Assembly: GCA_022824525.1 (NCBI GenBank)
Contig: JAJDZT010000063.1
Location: forward strand, 44,875 to 108,874
Direction: 5' to 3'
DNA length: 64,000 nt
From: Silicimonas sp.
GTDB lineage: Bacteria; Pseudomonadota; Alphaproteobacteria; Rhodobacterales; Rhodobacteraceae
Made by a program: the position numbers and the translations under genes. Under the pieces are notes generated by a model. That model worked only from the letters and a program-made list of their open reading frames with translations. It made no database searches and was not told where the DNA came from. This document shows, one piece after another, positions 8,272 through 16,854 of the stretch (position 1 is the stretch's first letter; each line of letters opens with the position of its first letter).

Positions 8272-8399
8272 CCCGCGCTCTTGTCGTCGCCGGTCTTCTG
8301 GCGCTTGCGGGTTGCGGGATCGATGGACCGCCTTCGAAACCGGCAGGCGGCATTCCGGATGACGGGGTCGCCGGGGTGGGTGTCGTAGGCGCTGCCTGA
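8268..8399 (+). CDS. Second small lipoprotein (43 residues)
   Basis: The ATG at 8268 overlaps the previous stop as ATGA. The peptide starts [20 protein letters not shown], a good lipobox (LAGC), followed by a Pro/Gly-rich tail. It ends at TGA 8397-8399, which overlaps the ATG of the next gene. The continuous chain of overlaps argues that all four genes are translated from one mRNA. The mature peptide would be only about 27 residues. The function is unknown. Confidence 0.6.
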   Translation: MTRALVVAGLLALAGCGIDGPPSKPAGGIPDDGVAGVGVVGAA

Positions 8400-8716
8400 T
8401 GTCTCTTTTGCGAATGACATATCTGGCACTCGCGGTCTGGGGTGCCGTGCATCCGATGTACTGGTTCATCACCTACATGCAGGAGACCGGTACCGGTCTC
8501 TCCGGTCTGATTGACGCGTGGTACGTCAATGCTTCGACGACCGGACTGACATGGGACCTGACCATTGCCGCCATTGCGTTGACGGTCTGGATCATTGCGG
8601 AAACCTGGGTGCGGAAGAATTGGTCCGCGCTTATTGCCATTCCAGCGACGTATTGCATCGGCGTCAGCTGCGGATTGCCGCTGTACCTTTTCCTCCGCAC
8701 GCGGAACCTGGACTGA
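8399..8716 (+). CDS. DUF2834-type small membrane protein
   Basis: The 105-residue protein has three hydrophobic segments (about 5-23, 52-70 and 77-97), with a conserved-looking HPMYWFITYMQETG stretch after the first. This pattern fits the DUF2834 family of three-helix inner-membrane proteins with unknown role. The start overlaps the preceding lipoprotein stop (TGATG). A strong hairpin at 8731-8748 and a repeat element follow, probably ending the argH operon. Confidence 0.72.
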   Translation: MSLLRMTYLALAVWGAVHPMYWFITYMQETGTGLSGLIDAWYVNASTTGLTWDLTIAAIALTVWIIAETWVRKNWSALIAIPATYCIGVSCGLPLYLFLRTRNLD

Positions 8717-8730
8717 CGCTGTCCCTGAAG

Positions 8731-8748
8731 GTGCGCCTGTCGGCGCAC
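8731..8748 (+). terminator. Stem-loop ending the argH unit
   Basis: GTGCGCC (8731-8737) pairs with GGCGCAC (8742-8748) over a 4-base loop. It lies 15 bases after the DUF2834 stop. No immediate T-run follows, but a second hairpin and the T5 of the repeat element lie a few bases further on. Confidence 0.45.
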
Positions 8749-8759
8749 AGGATGTCTTG

Positions 8760-8805
8760 CTGGGGCTCTGCCCCAGACCCCGGGATATTTTTGCCAAGAA
8801 GAAAG
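8760..8805 (+). repeat. Intergenic hairpin repeat, copy 1 (GGGATATTTTTG type)
   Basis: A stem CTGGGG-CTCTG-CCCCAG (8760-8776) is followed by ACCCCGGGATATTTTTGCCAAGAAGAA. The same arrangement of a G/C hairpin, a C-run, GGGATAYTTTTG and CCAA recurs at 28897-28950 and, inverted, at 29011-29070. The T-run after the stem would also work as a terminator. It separates the argH unit from the convergent OsmC gene. Confidence 0.7.
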
Positions 8806-8807
8806 CA

Positions 8808-9251
8808 CTAGTTGACGACGACGTCGGACTTGATCGAGTTGGCGATGAAGCAGCGGTCGTGGGCGTCGTGGTGGAGTGCTGCAAGCTGCCCCGGATCGGG
8901 CGCGTCGCCGGTCCAGGTGATGTCGGGGTTGAGCTCGACGCGCGCGATATGCGCCTTTGCACCCGTTGTCATATGGCCCTCGGCCGCATCGGTGTAGCTG
9001 GCCACTTCGAACCCGGCCTGACGTGCGAGGTCGAGAAACCAGAGCATGTGGCAAGAGGAGACTGCGGCGACGAATGCTTCTTCCGGATCAACCGCCGCCG
9101 CGTCGGCGAAGGGCAGGGGCACATTGGCAGGTGAAGCGGAGGCGCGCACGACGGCTCCGCCGTCGAACTGCCAGTCATGCGCACGCGTGTAGCGGCCCTT
9201 CGCGAAATCGCCCTCGGCGGTCCAGCGGATCGTGGCGTGATGTGTGTGCAT
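8808..9251 (-). CDS. OsmC-family protein
   Basis: This 147-residue protein fits the OsmC/Ohr fold: an N-terminal beta region (HATIRWTAEGDF), the Pro-Glu motif AVDPEEAFVAAVSSCHMLWF with the first reactive Cys, and a second Cys in DRCFIANSIKSDV. Family members reduce organic peroxides or related oxidants with a Cys pair. The start is the ATG at 9249-9251 (MHTHHATIRW). It is divergent from lysA with an 87-base gap. The exact substrate cannot be read from sequence. Confidence 0.85.
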   Translation of the reverse strand: MHTHHATIRWTAEGDFAKGRYTRAHDWQFDGGAVVRASASPANVPLPFADAAAVDPEEAFVAAVSSCHMLWFLDLARQAGFEVASYTDAAEGHMTTGAKAHIARVELNPDITWTGDAPDPGQLAALHHDAHDRCFIANSIKSDVVVN

Positions 9252-9338
9252 GTCCCTTTTCCCTTTGCCCAAGGCCCATGTTGCGCCACGTCCAGCTTCT
9301 GTTATGAGCGTCAGCCGGAGTTCAAGGAAACGCGCGCC

Positions 9339-10610
9339 ATGGATCACTTTCTCTATAAGGACGGTCAGCTTCATGCGGAAGACGTGCCGGTCGCCGAGAT
9401 TGCGGAGGCCGTGGGAACGCCGTTCTATGTCTACTCCAGCGCAACTCTGACACGGCATTACCGGCTGTTTCACGACGCGCTTTCGCCGCTTGAGCATCTT
9501 GTCTGCTATGCGATGAAGGCCAATTCCAATCAGGCCGTGCTGAAGCTTATGGCGTCGCTTGGGGCCGGAGTGGACGTGGTTTCCGGCGGGGAATACGCGC
9601 GTGCCAAGGCGGCCGGCTTCCCCGGTGAGCGGATCGTGTTTTCCGGTGTCGGCAAGACCGTGGAGGAGATGGAGGCCGCGCTGACCGGTGGTATTCGCCA
9701 GTTCAACCTGGAAAGCGAGCCGGAAATGCGGCGGCTTTCCGAGGTTGCGGCGCGGCTGGGGGTCACCGTGCCCGTGACCGTGCGCGTGAACCCGGATGTG
9801 GACGCGAAAACGCACGAGAAGATTTCCACCGGCAAATCCGAGAACAAGTTCGGCATCCCGATTGCCAAGGCGCGCGAGGTCTATGCCGAGATCGCAGCCT
9901 TGCCTGGTTTGGAGGCGGTTGGGATCGACGTGCATATCGGGTCCCAGTTGACCGATCTTGCGCCTTACGAGCTTGCATTCAACAAGGTGGCCGAACTGAC
10001 CCATGCCTTGCGGGCGGAGGGGCATGACATCCGTCGGCTCGATCTGGGCGGCGGGCTTGGCATTCCCTATGAGCGTTCGAACACGGCACCGCCCTTGCCG
10101 GTCGAGTTCGGCGACCTGGTGAAGCGCACCGTCGGCGATCTTGGGTGCGAGATTGAGATCGAGCCGGGGCGGCTGATCGCGGGAAATGCGGGCATTCTGG
10201 TTTCCGAAGTGATCTACGTGAAGGAAGGGGACGGGCGGAACTTCCTGATTCTCGATGCGGCGATGAACGATTTGATCCGGCCTGCGATGTATGGCGCGTA
10301 CCACGACATTGTTCCGGTCATGGAACCCGCGCCTGCGGCTGAACGGGCGCCTTTCGATGTGGTGGGTCCGGTCTGTGAAAGCGGTGATACATTCACCAAA
10401 CAGCGCAATTTGCCACCTTTGTCCGAAGGGGATCTCGTGGCCTTTCGGTCCGCGGGTGCTTACGGCGCCGTTATGTCTTCGGAATACAATACGCGGCCGC
10501 TTATTCCGGAGGTCATGGTGCATGAGCATCAATTTGCCGTCATCCGGGCGAGACCGAGCTATGAAGACATCATAAACCGCGATAGCATCCCGGAATGGCT
10601 TGAGGGCTAG
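9339..10610 (+). CDS. lysA: Diaminopimelate decarboxylase
   Basis: The 423-residue PLP enzyme converts meso-diaminopimelate to lysine, the last step of that pathway. The PLP lysine is K60 in CYAMKANSNQAVLK. HIGSQ and the GGGLG loop of the alanine-racemase-like barrel follow, and C-terminal GPVCESGDTF and SAGAYGAVMSSEYN are family signatures. The start at ATG 9339 (MDHFLYKDGQLH) fits homologues. A small perfect hairpin overlaps the stop, and the TIGR02302 gene follows 33 bases later. Confidence 0.96.
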   Translation: MDHFLYKDGQLHAEDVPVAEIAEAVGTPFYVYSSATLTRHYRLFHDALSPLEHLVCYAMKANSNQAVLKLMASLGAGVDVVSGGEYARAKAAGFPGERIVFSGVGKTVEEMEAALTGGIRQFNLESEPEMRRLSEVAARLGVTVPVTVRVNPDVDAKTHEKISTGKSENKFGIPIAKAREVYAEIAALPGLEAVGIDVHIGSQLTDLAPYELAFNKVAELTHALRAEGHDIRRLDLGGGLGIPYERSNTAPPLPVEFGDLVKRTVGDLGCEIEIEPGRLIAGNAGILVSEVIYVKEGDGRNFLILDAAMNDLIRPAMYGAYHDIVPVMEPAPAAERAPFDVVGPVCESGDTFTKQRNLPPLSEGDLVAFRSAGAYGAVMSSEYNTRPLIPEVMVHEHQFAVIRARPSYEDIINRDSIPEWLEG

Positions 10611-10616
10611 CCATTC
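10593..10616 (+). other. Hairpin across the lysA stop codon
   Basis: GAATGGCT (10593-10600) pairs perfectly with AGCCATTC (10609-10616), with the lysA stop inside the right arm. No T-run follows. It could modulate coupling to the next gene or be incidental. Confidence 0.3.
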
Positions 10617-10643
10617 GCTGGCCCGGCCTTATCTATAGGGCGT

Positions 10644-13253
10644 ATGACCGAAACGCGCGATCTTCCTGAAAACGCGGCCGAGCGGCTGAAATGGCCGCTT
10701 CGGCTGACGTTCGTCGGCATTCTTGCGGAGCGTACGGTCCGCGCGTTCTGGCCGCTTTGGACCCTGTCGCTTGTGGCGCTTGCCGCCATGATGTTGGGAT
10801 TGCACGAGATTTTGCCGCTTGAGGCCGTTTGGGGCCTGGGTGTTCTGGCTGTGCTGGGGCTGCTCGGGACGTTTGCCCTGGGTGTCAGGCGTTTTGCATG
10901 GCCGGACATGGCCGAGGCGATGGACCGGGTGGATCGGACGTTGCCGGAGCGGCCGATCACGGCGCTGGCCGACAGCCAGGCGATCGGTCAGGGCGATGCG
11001 GCCTCGGAAGCCGTGTGGCAGGCCCATATCGCGCGCATGACGGAACGGGTCGCCAGAGCCAAGCGGGCTGAGCCGGACCTGACGCTTTCAAGCCGTGACC
11101 GGTTTGGTCTGCGGTACATCGCGCTTCTTGGGTTCGTGGTCGCCTTGATCTTCGGGTCCTTCCTGCGCGTGGCGTCAGTCGCCGAAATGGGTGGTACTGG
11201 CGATACGTTGGCGTCCGGGCCTGCCTGGGAAGGCTGGGTGGAACCTCCGCTCTATACCGGCAAACCGAGCCTTTATCTGAACGACATTGATGAAGAAGGG
11301 TTTGCGGTTCCGGCGGGTTCGCGCGTCACCGTCCGGTTCTATGGTGAGGTTGGCGAGCTGACACTGCACGAGACCGTATCGGGCCGGACATCTGACATTC
11401 CTCCCGCAACGGATAGTGTTCAGAACTTCGAGGTTCAAAAGAGCGGTGAAGTGCGGATTGAAGGGCCGGGCGGGCAAACCTGGGCCATTGAGGCGGAGTC
11501 CGATCTGCCACCAGAGATCGAGTTTGACGGACCGATTGTGCAGGGCGAGGCGGGCCGCATGGAAGCGCCGTTCCTGGCCAAGGACGATTACGGTGTCGTT
11601 GGTGGCCGGATTGAAATCAGCCTTGATCTCAAAGAGGTCGAACGCGCCTATGGCCTGACCATCGATCCGGAGCCGCGCGAGACCATCGTTCTGGACCTGC
11701 CAATGACCATTTCGGGAGACAGGACCGAATTCACCGAAATGGTGATTGACGATTTCTCGAAGCACCCATGGGCCAATTTGCCTGTGACAGCTGCCTTGTT
11801 TGCGTCGGACGCGGCAGGGCAGGAAGGGCTCTCGGCGCCTGCTTTTGCAACGCTCCCCGGCCGCCGTTTCTTTGACCCGCTGGCAAAGGCGATCATCGAA
11901 CAGCGACGCGACCTGTTGTGGAACCGGGCGAACGCACCACGTGTCGCACAGGTTCTTCGGGCGGTATCTTTCACACCGGAGGATATCTTCCGGTCTGAAA
12001 CGGCGTATTTGAAGCTGCGTTTCATGGTGCGTCGGCTGGAAACGCGTGTGTCGCTTGAAAAGCTCGACGATGAGATCGTGACCGAACTGGCGGATGCGCT
12101 CTGGGATCTCGCGCTGCAGATCGAGGAAGGTGACCTTTCCGATGCACTGGAGCGCCTGCGACGCGCGCAGGATCGGCTCTCGGAGGCGATCGAGAATGGA
12201 GCGACCGATCAGGAAATCGCCGAATTGATGCAGGAACTCCGCGAGGCGATGCAGGACTACATGCGTCAGCTTGCCGAGCAGAGCGATCCATCTCAGCAGC
12301 AACAGCAGCAAGCCGAAAACATGCAGGAGATGTCGAGCCAGGACCTTCAGGACATGCTCGACCGGTTGCAGGAACTGATGGAACAGGGCCGCATGGCCGA
12401 GGCCGAGCAACTGCTGAACCAGCTTCGCCAGATGATGGAGAACATGCAGGTCACGCAAGGCCAGCAGGGCCAGCAAAGCCCGGGCGAGCAGGCCATGGAA
12501 GGTCTTGCAGAGACGCTTCGCGAGCAGCAGGGCCTGTCGGACGAGGCGTTCCGTGATCTTCAGGAACAGTTCAACCCGAACGCGCAGCAGGGCCAGTCGC
12601 AGCAGAACGAAGGTCGGAGCGGCGATCAAGGCCGCGGTCAGCAGCACAGTGAAGGCCAGCAGGGTCAGGGTCAACAGGGCGGGCAACCCGGCCAGCAGCA
12701 GGGCCAGCAGCCGGGTGGCAACCAGCAGTCGCAGAACGGACAGCCGGGTGGCGCAGAGGGCAGTCTAGCTGATCGCCAGCAGGCGCTGCGACAGGAACTG
12801 GACCGCCAGATGCAAAACCTGCCGGGAGCCGGCACGCCGGAAGGCGATGCAGCACGCGACTCGCTTGGCCGCGCCGGAGACGCGATGGACAGGGCTGAAG
12901 ACGCATTGCGCGAAGAAGACTTTGCCGGTGCGTTGGACAACCAGGCTGACGCAATCGAAGCCCTCCGCGAGGGTATGCGCGAACTGGCGGATCAGATGGC
13001 CCAACAGCAACAGCAGCAGAATGGCCAGCAAGGCGAACAGGTTGGCCGCGCCAACCCGGACGGCCAGCGAGACCCTCTTGGCCGGGATGTCGGTGAAAAC
13101 GGGCAGGTTGGTACGGACGAACAGCTATTGCAGGGCGAAGATGTCTATCGCCGGGCGAGAGAACTGCTGGACGAAATTCGACGCCGCTCTGGTGACCAAC
13201 AGCGTCCCACCGAAGAACTTGAATACCTGAAGCGCCTGCTCGACCGGTTCTGA
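10644..13253 (+). CDS. TIGR02302-family large membrane protein (DUF4175-like), Gln-rich
   Basis: The protein has 869 residues. Two to three transmembrane segments lie in the first 190 residues (near 30-80 and 155-175), then a large soluble part. Residues about 535-830 are extremely rich in Gln and Gly, with QQQQQQ tracts and repeated GQQGQG units interleaved with heptad-like helices (ELMQELREAMQDYMRQLAEQ). This architecture matches the alphaproteobacterial TIGR02302 family found next to lysA. The role is unknown; the domain layout suggests a membrane-anchored extracytoplasmic coiled coil. It is likely co-transcribed with lysA. Confidence 0.85.
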   Translation: MTETRDLPENAAERLKWPLRLTFVGILAERTVRAFWPLWTLSLVALAAMMLGLHEILPLEAVWGLGVLAVLGLLGTFALGVRRFAWPDMAEAMDRVDRTLPERPITALADSQAIGQGDAASEAVWQAHIARMTERVARAKRAEPDLTLSSRDRFGLRYIALLGFVVALIFGSFLRVASVAEMGGTGDTLASGPAWEGWVEPPLYTGKPSLYLNDIDEEGFAVPAGSRVTVRFYGEVGELTLHETVSGRTSDIPPATDSVQNFEVQKSGEVRIEGPGGQTWAIEAESDLPPEIEFDGPIVQGEAGRMEAPFLAKDDYGVVGGRIEISLDLKEVERAYGLTIDPEPRETIVLDLPMTISGDRTEFTEMVIDDFSKHPWANLPVTAALFASDAAGQEGLSAPAFATLPGRRFFDPLAKAIIEQRRDLLWNRANAPRVAQVLRAVSFTPEDIFRSETAYLKLRFMVRRLETRVSLEKLDDEIVTELADALWDLALQIEEGDLSDALERLRRAQDRLSEAIENGATDQEIAELMQELREAMQDYMRQLAEQSDPSQQQQQQAENMQEMSSQDLQDMLDRLQELMEQGRMAEAEQLLNQLRQMMENMQVTQGQQGQQSPGEQAMEGLAETLREQQGLSDEAFRDLQEQFNPNAQQGQSQQNEGRSGDQGRGQQHSEGQQGQGQQGGQPGQQQGQQPGGNQQSQNGQPGGAEGSLADRQQALRQELDRQMQNLPGAGTPEGDAARDSLGRAGDAMDRAEDALREEDFAGALDNQADAIEALREGMRELADQMAQQQQQQNGQQGEQVGRANPDGQRDPLGRDVGENGQVGTDEQLLQGEDVYRRARELLDEIRRRSGDQQRPTEELEYLKRLLDRF

Positions 13254-13284
13254 GGCGATCAAACCTGTTCGCTGGACTTCGCGA

Positions 13285-13869
13285 TTAGGCGCTGCGGTCA
13301 TCAACGCGGATGGCGATGTAATCGTCGAATTCCGTGCCGCTCAGAACCTCCTTGATGCTCTTCTCGGCAATCAAGCCATCAACCACGAGAAAGCCGTTTT
13401 CCATCGTGCCGCCGCCACTGGAGGAGTCGATCCAGTGACCCTGACCGGTTAGCGCGAAATGCTCATCGAGTATGTCGGTCACCCTGTTTCGCTTGTTGAG
13501 TTCCTCGCCTGACGCAAAATCGGCTTCGACGGCGTAGACGATCTCGACAAATTGCCATTCGCTATCGGCAAGCTCCCGGAAGCCCTCCGCGCGTGCGGCG
13601 TCAATCTCGGCAGCGATCGTGGTCCATTCTGCGATGGGCACCGCTCGGCGTTCGGCCAATTCCCCGACCTGCCCGCGGTCGACATGCAGGTTGGGGGCAA
13701 ACTCGTAAAACCATGCATATTCTATCGAGCTGTCGCCCTTTCTGTAGAGCCGCAGGGTTTCTGGCAAATGCGTGCTTTTGGCTGCATGCGCGTGTCGGAA
13801 CACGCGCACAGCCATCCCGACCAAAGCGATGATCAGAGCAACGATGAGCAGGCTGCCCGCACCGTCCAT
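13285..13869 (-). CDS. Uncharacterised membrane-anchored protein, 194 residues
   Basis: A single N-terminal transmembrane helix (GSLLIVALIIALVGMAVRVF) is followed by a soluble domain of about 165 residues containing LRLYRKGDSSIEYAWFYEF and, near the end, TMENGFLVVDGLIAEKSIKE. No cysteine motif or known catalytic signature is visible. It faces the end of the TIGR02302 gene (convergent) and lies 75 bases beyond the zinc-ribbon gene on the same strand. No family is recognised. Confidence 0.65.
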   Translation of the reverse strand: MDGAGSLLIVALIIALVGMAVRVFRHAHAAKSTHLPETLRLYRKGDSSIEYAWFYEFAPNLHVDRGQVGELAERRAVPIAEWTTIAAEIDAARAEGFRELADSEWQFVEIVYAVEADFASGEELNKRNRVTDILDEHFALTGQGHWIDSSSGGGTMENGFLVVDGLIAEKSIKEVLSGTEFDDYIAIRVDDRSA

Positions 13870-13944
13870 TGAACTACCGCCTTACCAAGGGGTCAGCCCG
13901 CCCGAATCGAGACAGGTTCCCAAGCCGGATGTCCGGCGGCGGTT

Positions 13945-15144
13945 TCATTCACCAATGAGATTTGAGATCTGGTCGCGCAGGCCATTCGTCCAATCGAGGA
14001 AAGACGTCAGGGCCGGCTCACTCTCGGGCAGCGCACGTGCAATCGCGGGAGCCTGCGAATAGGTGAACACCGCCGCTACCGTCAGGAACAGCATCAACAG
14101 AAACCCAACCCGGAAGCCGGACCGTCGCTTGGCTTCAACTGCCTCGGGACCGCGCGCGGCGTGCCGCAGGGTCGAATTGATTTCCTCGATATCGGGGAGG
14201 AGATCCCGGCGGGGTTCCTCGTACCCGTCATCAGCGTCGTCTGACGGGTTGACGAGTCTTGTCTTGTTGGGGGAGGGTTCTTCGCTTTCGACGGCGTCAG
14301 CGACGTTCTCGTCCAGATCTGCGGCTTCATCCTCGGTATCCGGCATCTCCTCGCCAAGATGCGCCATGCGCGCGCGAAGGGCACGAGATGGCGTCTTGCG
14401 CGCCCGAATATCGCCAATCCCCAGGTCTGGTTGGGTCTCAAGGTTTTCGGACGGGCGCGCGCGCCGTTGGGACAACTCCCGTTCAGCTTCCTCGCGCAGG
14501 ATATCGAGCGCCGCGGTATCCGCAGGACGGCGCTTGCGTGGTCCAGCCGCGACAGGCGGAATGTCGTCGCTGTCCTCGTCCTCGGTATCAGCAACCTCTT
14601 CCTTGTCGTCGTCGTCGTCCTTGTCGTCGTCATCAAAAGACGCAGCGGCGGAGGTTATCGCGCGAATGGCCTCGCTTGTATCGCTCTGACCATCGTCGTC
14701 GGTGTCAGCATCGTCGTCGTCGGATGTGTGTTCGACCGTGTCTTCCGTGCTTTCAGTGGAAGCAGACACGTCGTCGTCGCCGTCCTGTTGGTCGGTTTCA
14801 TCGACATCGTCATCATCTTCAAAGACTTCGCGACTCAGGTTTTCCGGGCGCGTTTCCCGGCGGCTCGACGGGGCAGGCTCCTCGATCTCCTCGAAACCGT
14901 CGTCGTCATACCCGTCGGTCCCTCGCGGCGCTTCTGCCAGTTCTTCATCGATTGGCGCGTCGTCACTGTCACTGGTGCCGAAGAATTCGCTCGCCGGAAC
15001 GGAACCGCCTTCTGCATCACGCGGTCCGGGCAGTTCAAACCACGTATGACCACAGTTAGAGCACTGCACATCGCGCCCCTCGTCGGGGATCATCGATCCA
15101 TCAACTTCGTATTGTGCGCTGCAATTGGGACAAACCAGCCGCAT
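13945..15144 (-). CDS. Zinc-ribbon (MJ0042-type) protein with long acidic linker and C-terminal membrane helix
   Basis: The 399-residue protein opens with MRLVCPNCSAQYEVDG and, about 25 residues later, CSNCGHTW: two CxxC pairs of an MJ0042-type zinc ribbon. The middle (about 60-220) is an Asp/Glu-rich low-complexity region with runs such as DDDDKDDDDDKEE. A transmembrane helix near residues 345-370 (GFLLMLFLTVAAVFTYSQ) is followed by a short tail. This organisation is typical of a roseobacterial protein located beside ftsE. The topology implies a cytoplasmic zinc domain tethered to the membrane. The biochemical role is not known. It is divergent from ftsE with about 150 bases between. Confidence 0.82.
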   Translation of the reverse strand: MRLVCPNCSAQYEVDGSMIPDEGRDVQCSNCGHTWFELPGPRDAEGGSVPASEFFGTSDSDDAPIDEELAEAPRGTDGYDDDGFEEIEEPAPSSRRETRPENLSREVFEDDDDVDETDQQDGDDDVSASTESTEDTVEHTSDDDDADTDDDGQSDTSEAIRAITSAAASFDDDDKDDDDDKEEVADTEDEDSDDIPPVAAGPRKRRPADTAALDILREEAERELSQRRARPSENLETQPDLGIGDIRARKTPSRALRARMAHLGEEMPDTEDEAADLDENVADAVESEEPSPNKTRLVNPSDDADDGYEEPRRDLLPDIEEINSTLRHAARGPEAVEAKRRSGFRVGFLLMLFLTVAAVFTYSQAPAIARALPESEPALTSFLDWTNGLRDQISNLIGE

Positions 15145-15295
15145 TTCTATTCCCTCGCCTGAACCTTCGCCTTTTTCGGCCTTTGTTCACCCTGCCTGCA
15201 CGTTTTCTAACACTTTGCGTGCTTGGCGAAAAGCCGCGCCGTTGAACCCTGTTCCGAAGTCGTGCAAAAGCACCATATCGAGCGTGGGAGGCAAC

Positions 15296-15970
15296 GTGAT
15301 CGAGCTGGACAGTGTCGCGATGAGCTATGGCGACCGGACGTTGTTCCACGACGTCTCATTATCCTTGCCGAATGGCAGCTTCCATTTTTTGACCGGGCCT
15401 TCCGGTGCGGGAAAGACGACCCTGCTCAAACTGTGTTCACTGGAACTGACCGCGTCCGAAGGCCGCGTGCGCCTGCTGAGCGAAGATGTGACGGGGTTGG
15501 ACCGGGATGGAATTGCCGGGTTTCGTCGCAAGATCGGGATTGTCCATCAGGACAGCCGCTTCGTGGATCATCTGACCGTCGCTGAGAACGTGCTTCTTCC
15601 CATGTCGGTCACAGGCAAGAAAAGCGACGCGACGCAGGATCTGAGCGAGCTTCTGGGCTGGGTCGGCCTCGCTCATGTGGCCGAGCGCCGACCTCCTGAA
15701 CTGTCAGGTGGCGAACGCCAACGTGTTGCGCTTGCCCGCGCCATTATCCTGTCGCCAGACATCATTCTGGCCGATGAGCCAACAGGCAATGTCGATTGGG
15801 ATATGTCATTGAAACTTCTCGATCTTCTGGTCGAGCTGAACAAGCTGGGCAAGACGGTTCTTTGTGCGACGCATGATTTGAACCTTATTCGTCACGCGAA
15901 ACCGAAAACCACCACCCGCGTCTTGCGCATTCGCGAAGGCAAGGTGGTCCAGGCGGCGGCCGGGTTATGA
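15296..15970 (+). CDS. ftsE: Cell division ATP-binding protein FtsE
   Basis: The 224-residue ABC ATPase has Walker A GPSGAGKT (residues 34-41), signature LSGGERQR, Walker B IILADEPTGNVD and a switch His in CATHD. With FtsX it forms the complex that links the divisome to peptidoglycan hydrolase activation. The start is GTG 15296, preceded by GGGAGG; longer frames upstream lack resemblance to the family. The next gene, ftsX, overlaps by ATGA. The operon continues with plsC and a methyltransferase, a usual roseobacterial order. Confidence 0.95.
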   Translation: MIELDSVAMSYGDRTLFHDVSLSLPNGSFHFLTGPSGAGKTTLLKLCSLELTASEGRVRLLSEDVTGLDRDGIAGFRRKIGIVHQDSRFVDHLTVAENVLLPMSVTGKKSDATQDLSELLGWVGLAHVAERRPPELSGGERQRVALARAIILSPDIILADEPTGNVDWDMSLKLLDLLVELNKLGKTVLCATHDLNLIRHAKPKTTTRVLRIREGKVVQAAAGL

Positions 15971-16854
15971 GCCGTCTCCGCACTCTTCTCGTCGGTGACC
16001 CGACTGCAGCACGGATTGTGCCGCCGTCGGGGTTCACGGCCGTCCTCACGATAGCCAGCGCGGCGGCAATGGCGTTCCTCGCGGTTTTCGCTATCGCGCT
16101 TCAGTTGGCGACCGGTGAGTTGGCGGCGCGCTGGGAGGCAGAGCTGAAAGGCACGGCCACGGTTCGAATTCCGGCTGCGGAGGATTCCGAGGGGCGGGCG
16201 GACGCGGTGCTTGCGGCCCTGAAGCAAACGCCCGGCATTGTTGCCGCAAGACGGATGAGCGATGAAGAACAGGCGGTTTTGCTGGCGCCCTGGTTCGGCG
16301 AGGGCATCCCGCTGGACAAACTGCGTCTGCCGACCCTGATCGAGGTCACCGAAACTGCGGAAGGGCCCGATTTGACAGGCCTGTCGGAACGCCTTTCGGC
16401 AGAAGCCCCGGGGACGATCTACGACAATCATAGCCGGTGGCGCGTGCCGCTGTCGGATGCCGCCAGCCGCCTGCGCCAGCTTGGTGGTATCGCCTTGTTC
16501 CTCATTGGCGGTGTCACGGCCGTAACCATCGCCTTGGCGGCATCGTCGGCGCTGGCTGCCAACGGACAGGTCATAGACGTATTGCGAATTGTTGGCGCGA
16601 AGGACGGTTGGATTGCCGCGGCGTTCACCCGTCGTTTCACGCTCCGCGGTTTCTTTGGCGCATTGGCGGGCACATTTCTGGCGATGATCGCGGTTTCCAT
16701 GATCCCCAGCGGGGTCGAGGCGGGCGTTTTGAGTGGCCTTGGGTTTGACGGAGCCGAGTGGCTTTTGCCGCTTCTCGTCCCCTTCTTTGCGGCAGCGCTG
16801 GCCTTTGGTGCGACATGGGTGGTTGCGGCAAGACGGCTCAGACAGGACGGCTGA
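15967..16854 (+). CDS. ftsX: Cell division membrane protein FtsX
   Basis: The 295-residue protein has the FtsX layout: an N-terminal helix (about 25-45), a periplasmic domain of about 120 residues, then three helices (about 172-195, 220-245 and 265-290). It is the membrane partner of FtsE and should transmit ATP hydrolysis to periplasmic cell-wall hydrolases. Sequence conservation in FtsX is low, and the call rests largely on the overlap with ftsE and on topology. The stop overlaps the plsC start (TGATG). Confidence 0.92.
   Translation: MSRLRTLLVGDPTAARIVPPSGFTAVLTIASAAAMAFLAVFAIALQLATGELAARWEAELKGTATVRIPAAEDSEGRADAVLAALKQTPGIVAARRMSDEEQAVLLAPWFGEGIPLDKLRLPTLIEVTETAEGPDLTGLSERLSAEAPGTIYDNHSRWRVPLSDAASRLRQLGGIALFLIGGVTAVTIALAASSALAANGQVIDVLRIVGAKDGWIAAAFTRRFTLRGFFGALAGTFLAMIAVSMIPSGVEAGVLSGLGFDGAEWLLPLLVPFFAAALAFGATWVVAARRLRQDG

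Noticed and set aside
12250..13060. Gln/Gly-coding region as a DNA tandem repeat
   Set aside because: The CAGCAG and GGCCAG units are irregular and explained by the protein composition of the TIGR02302 gene.
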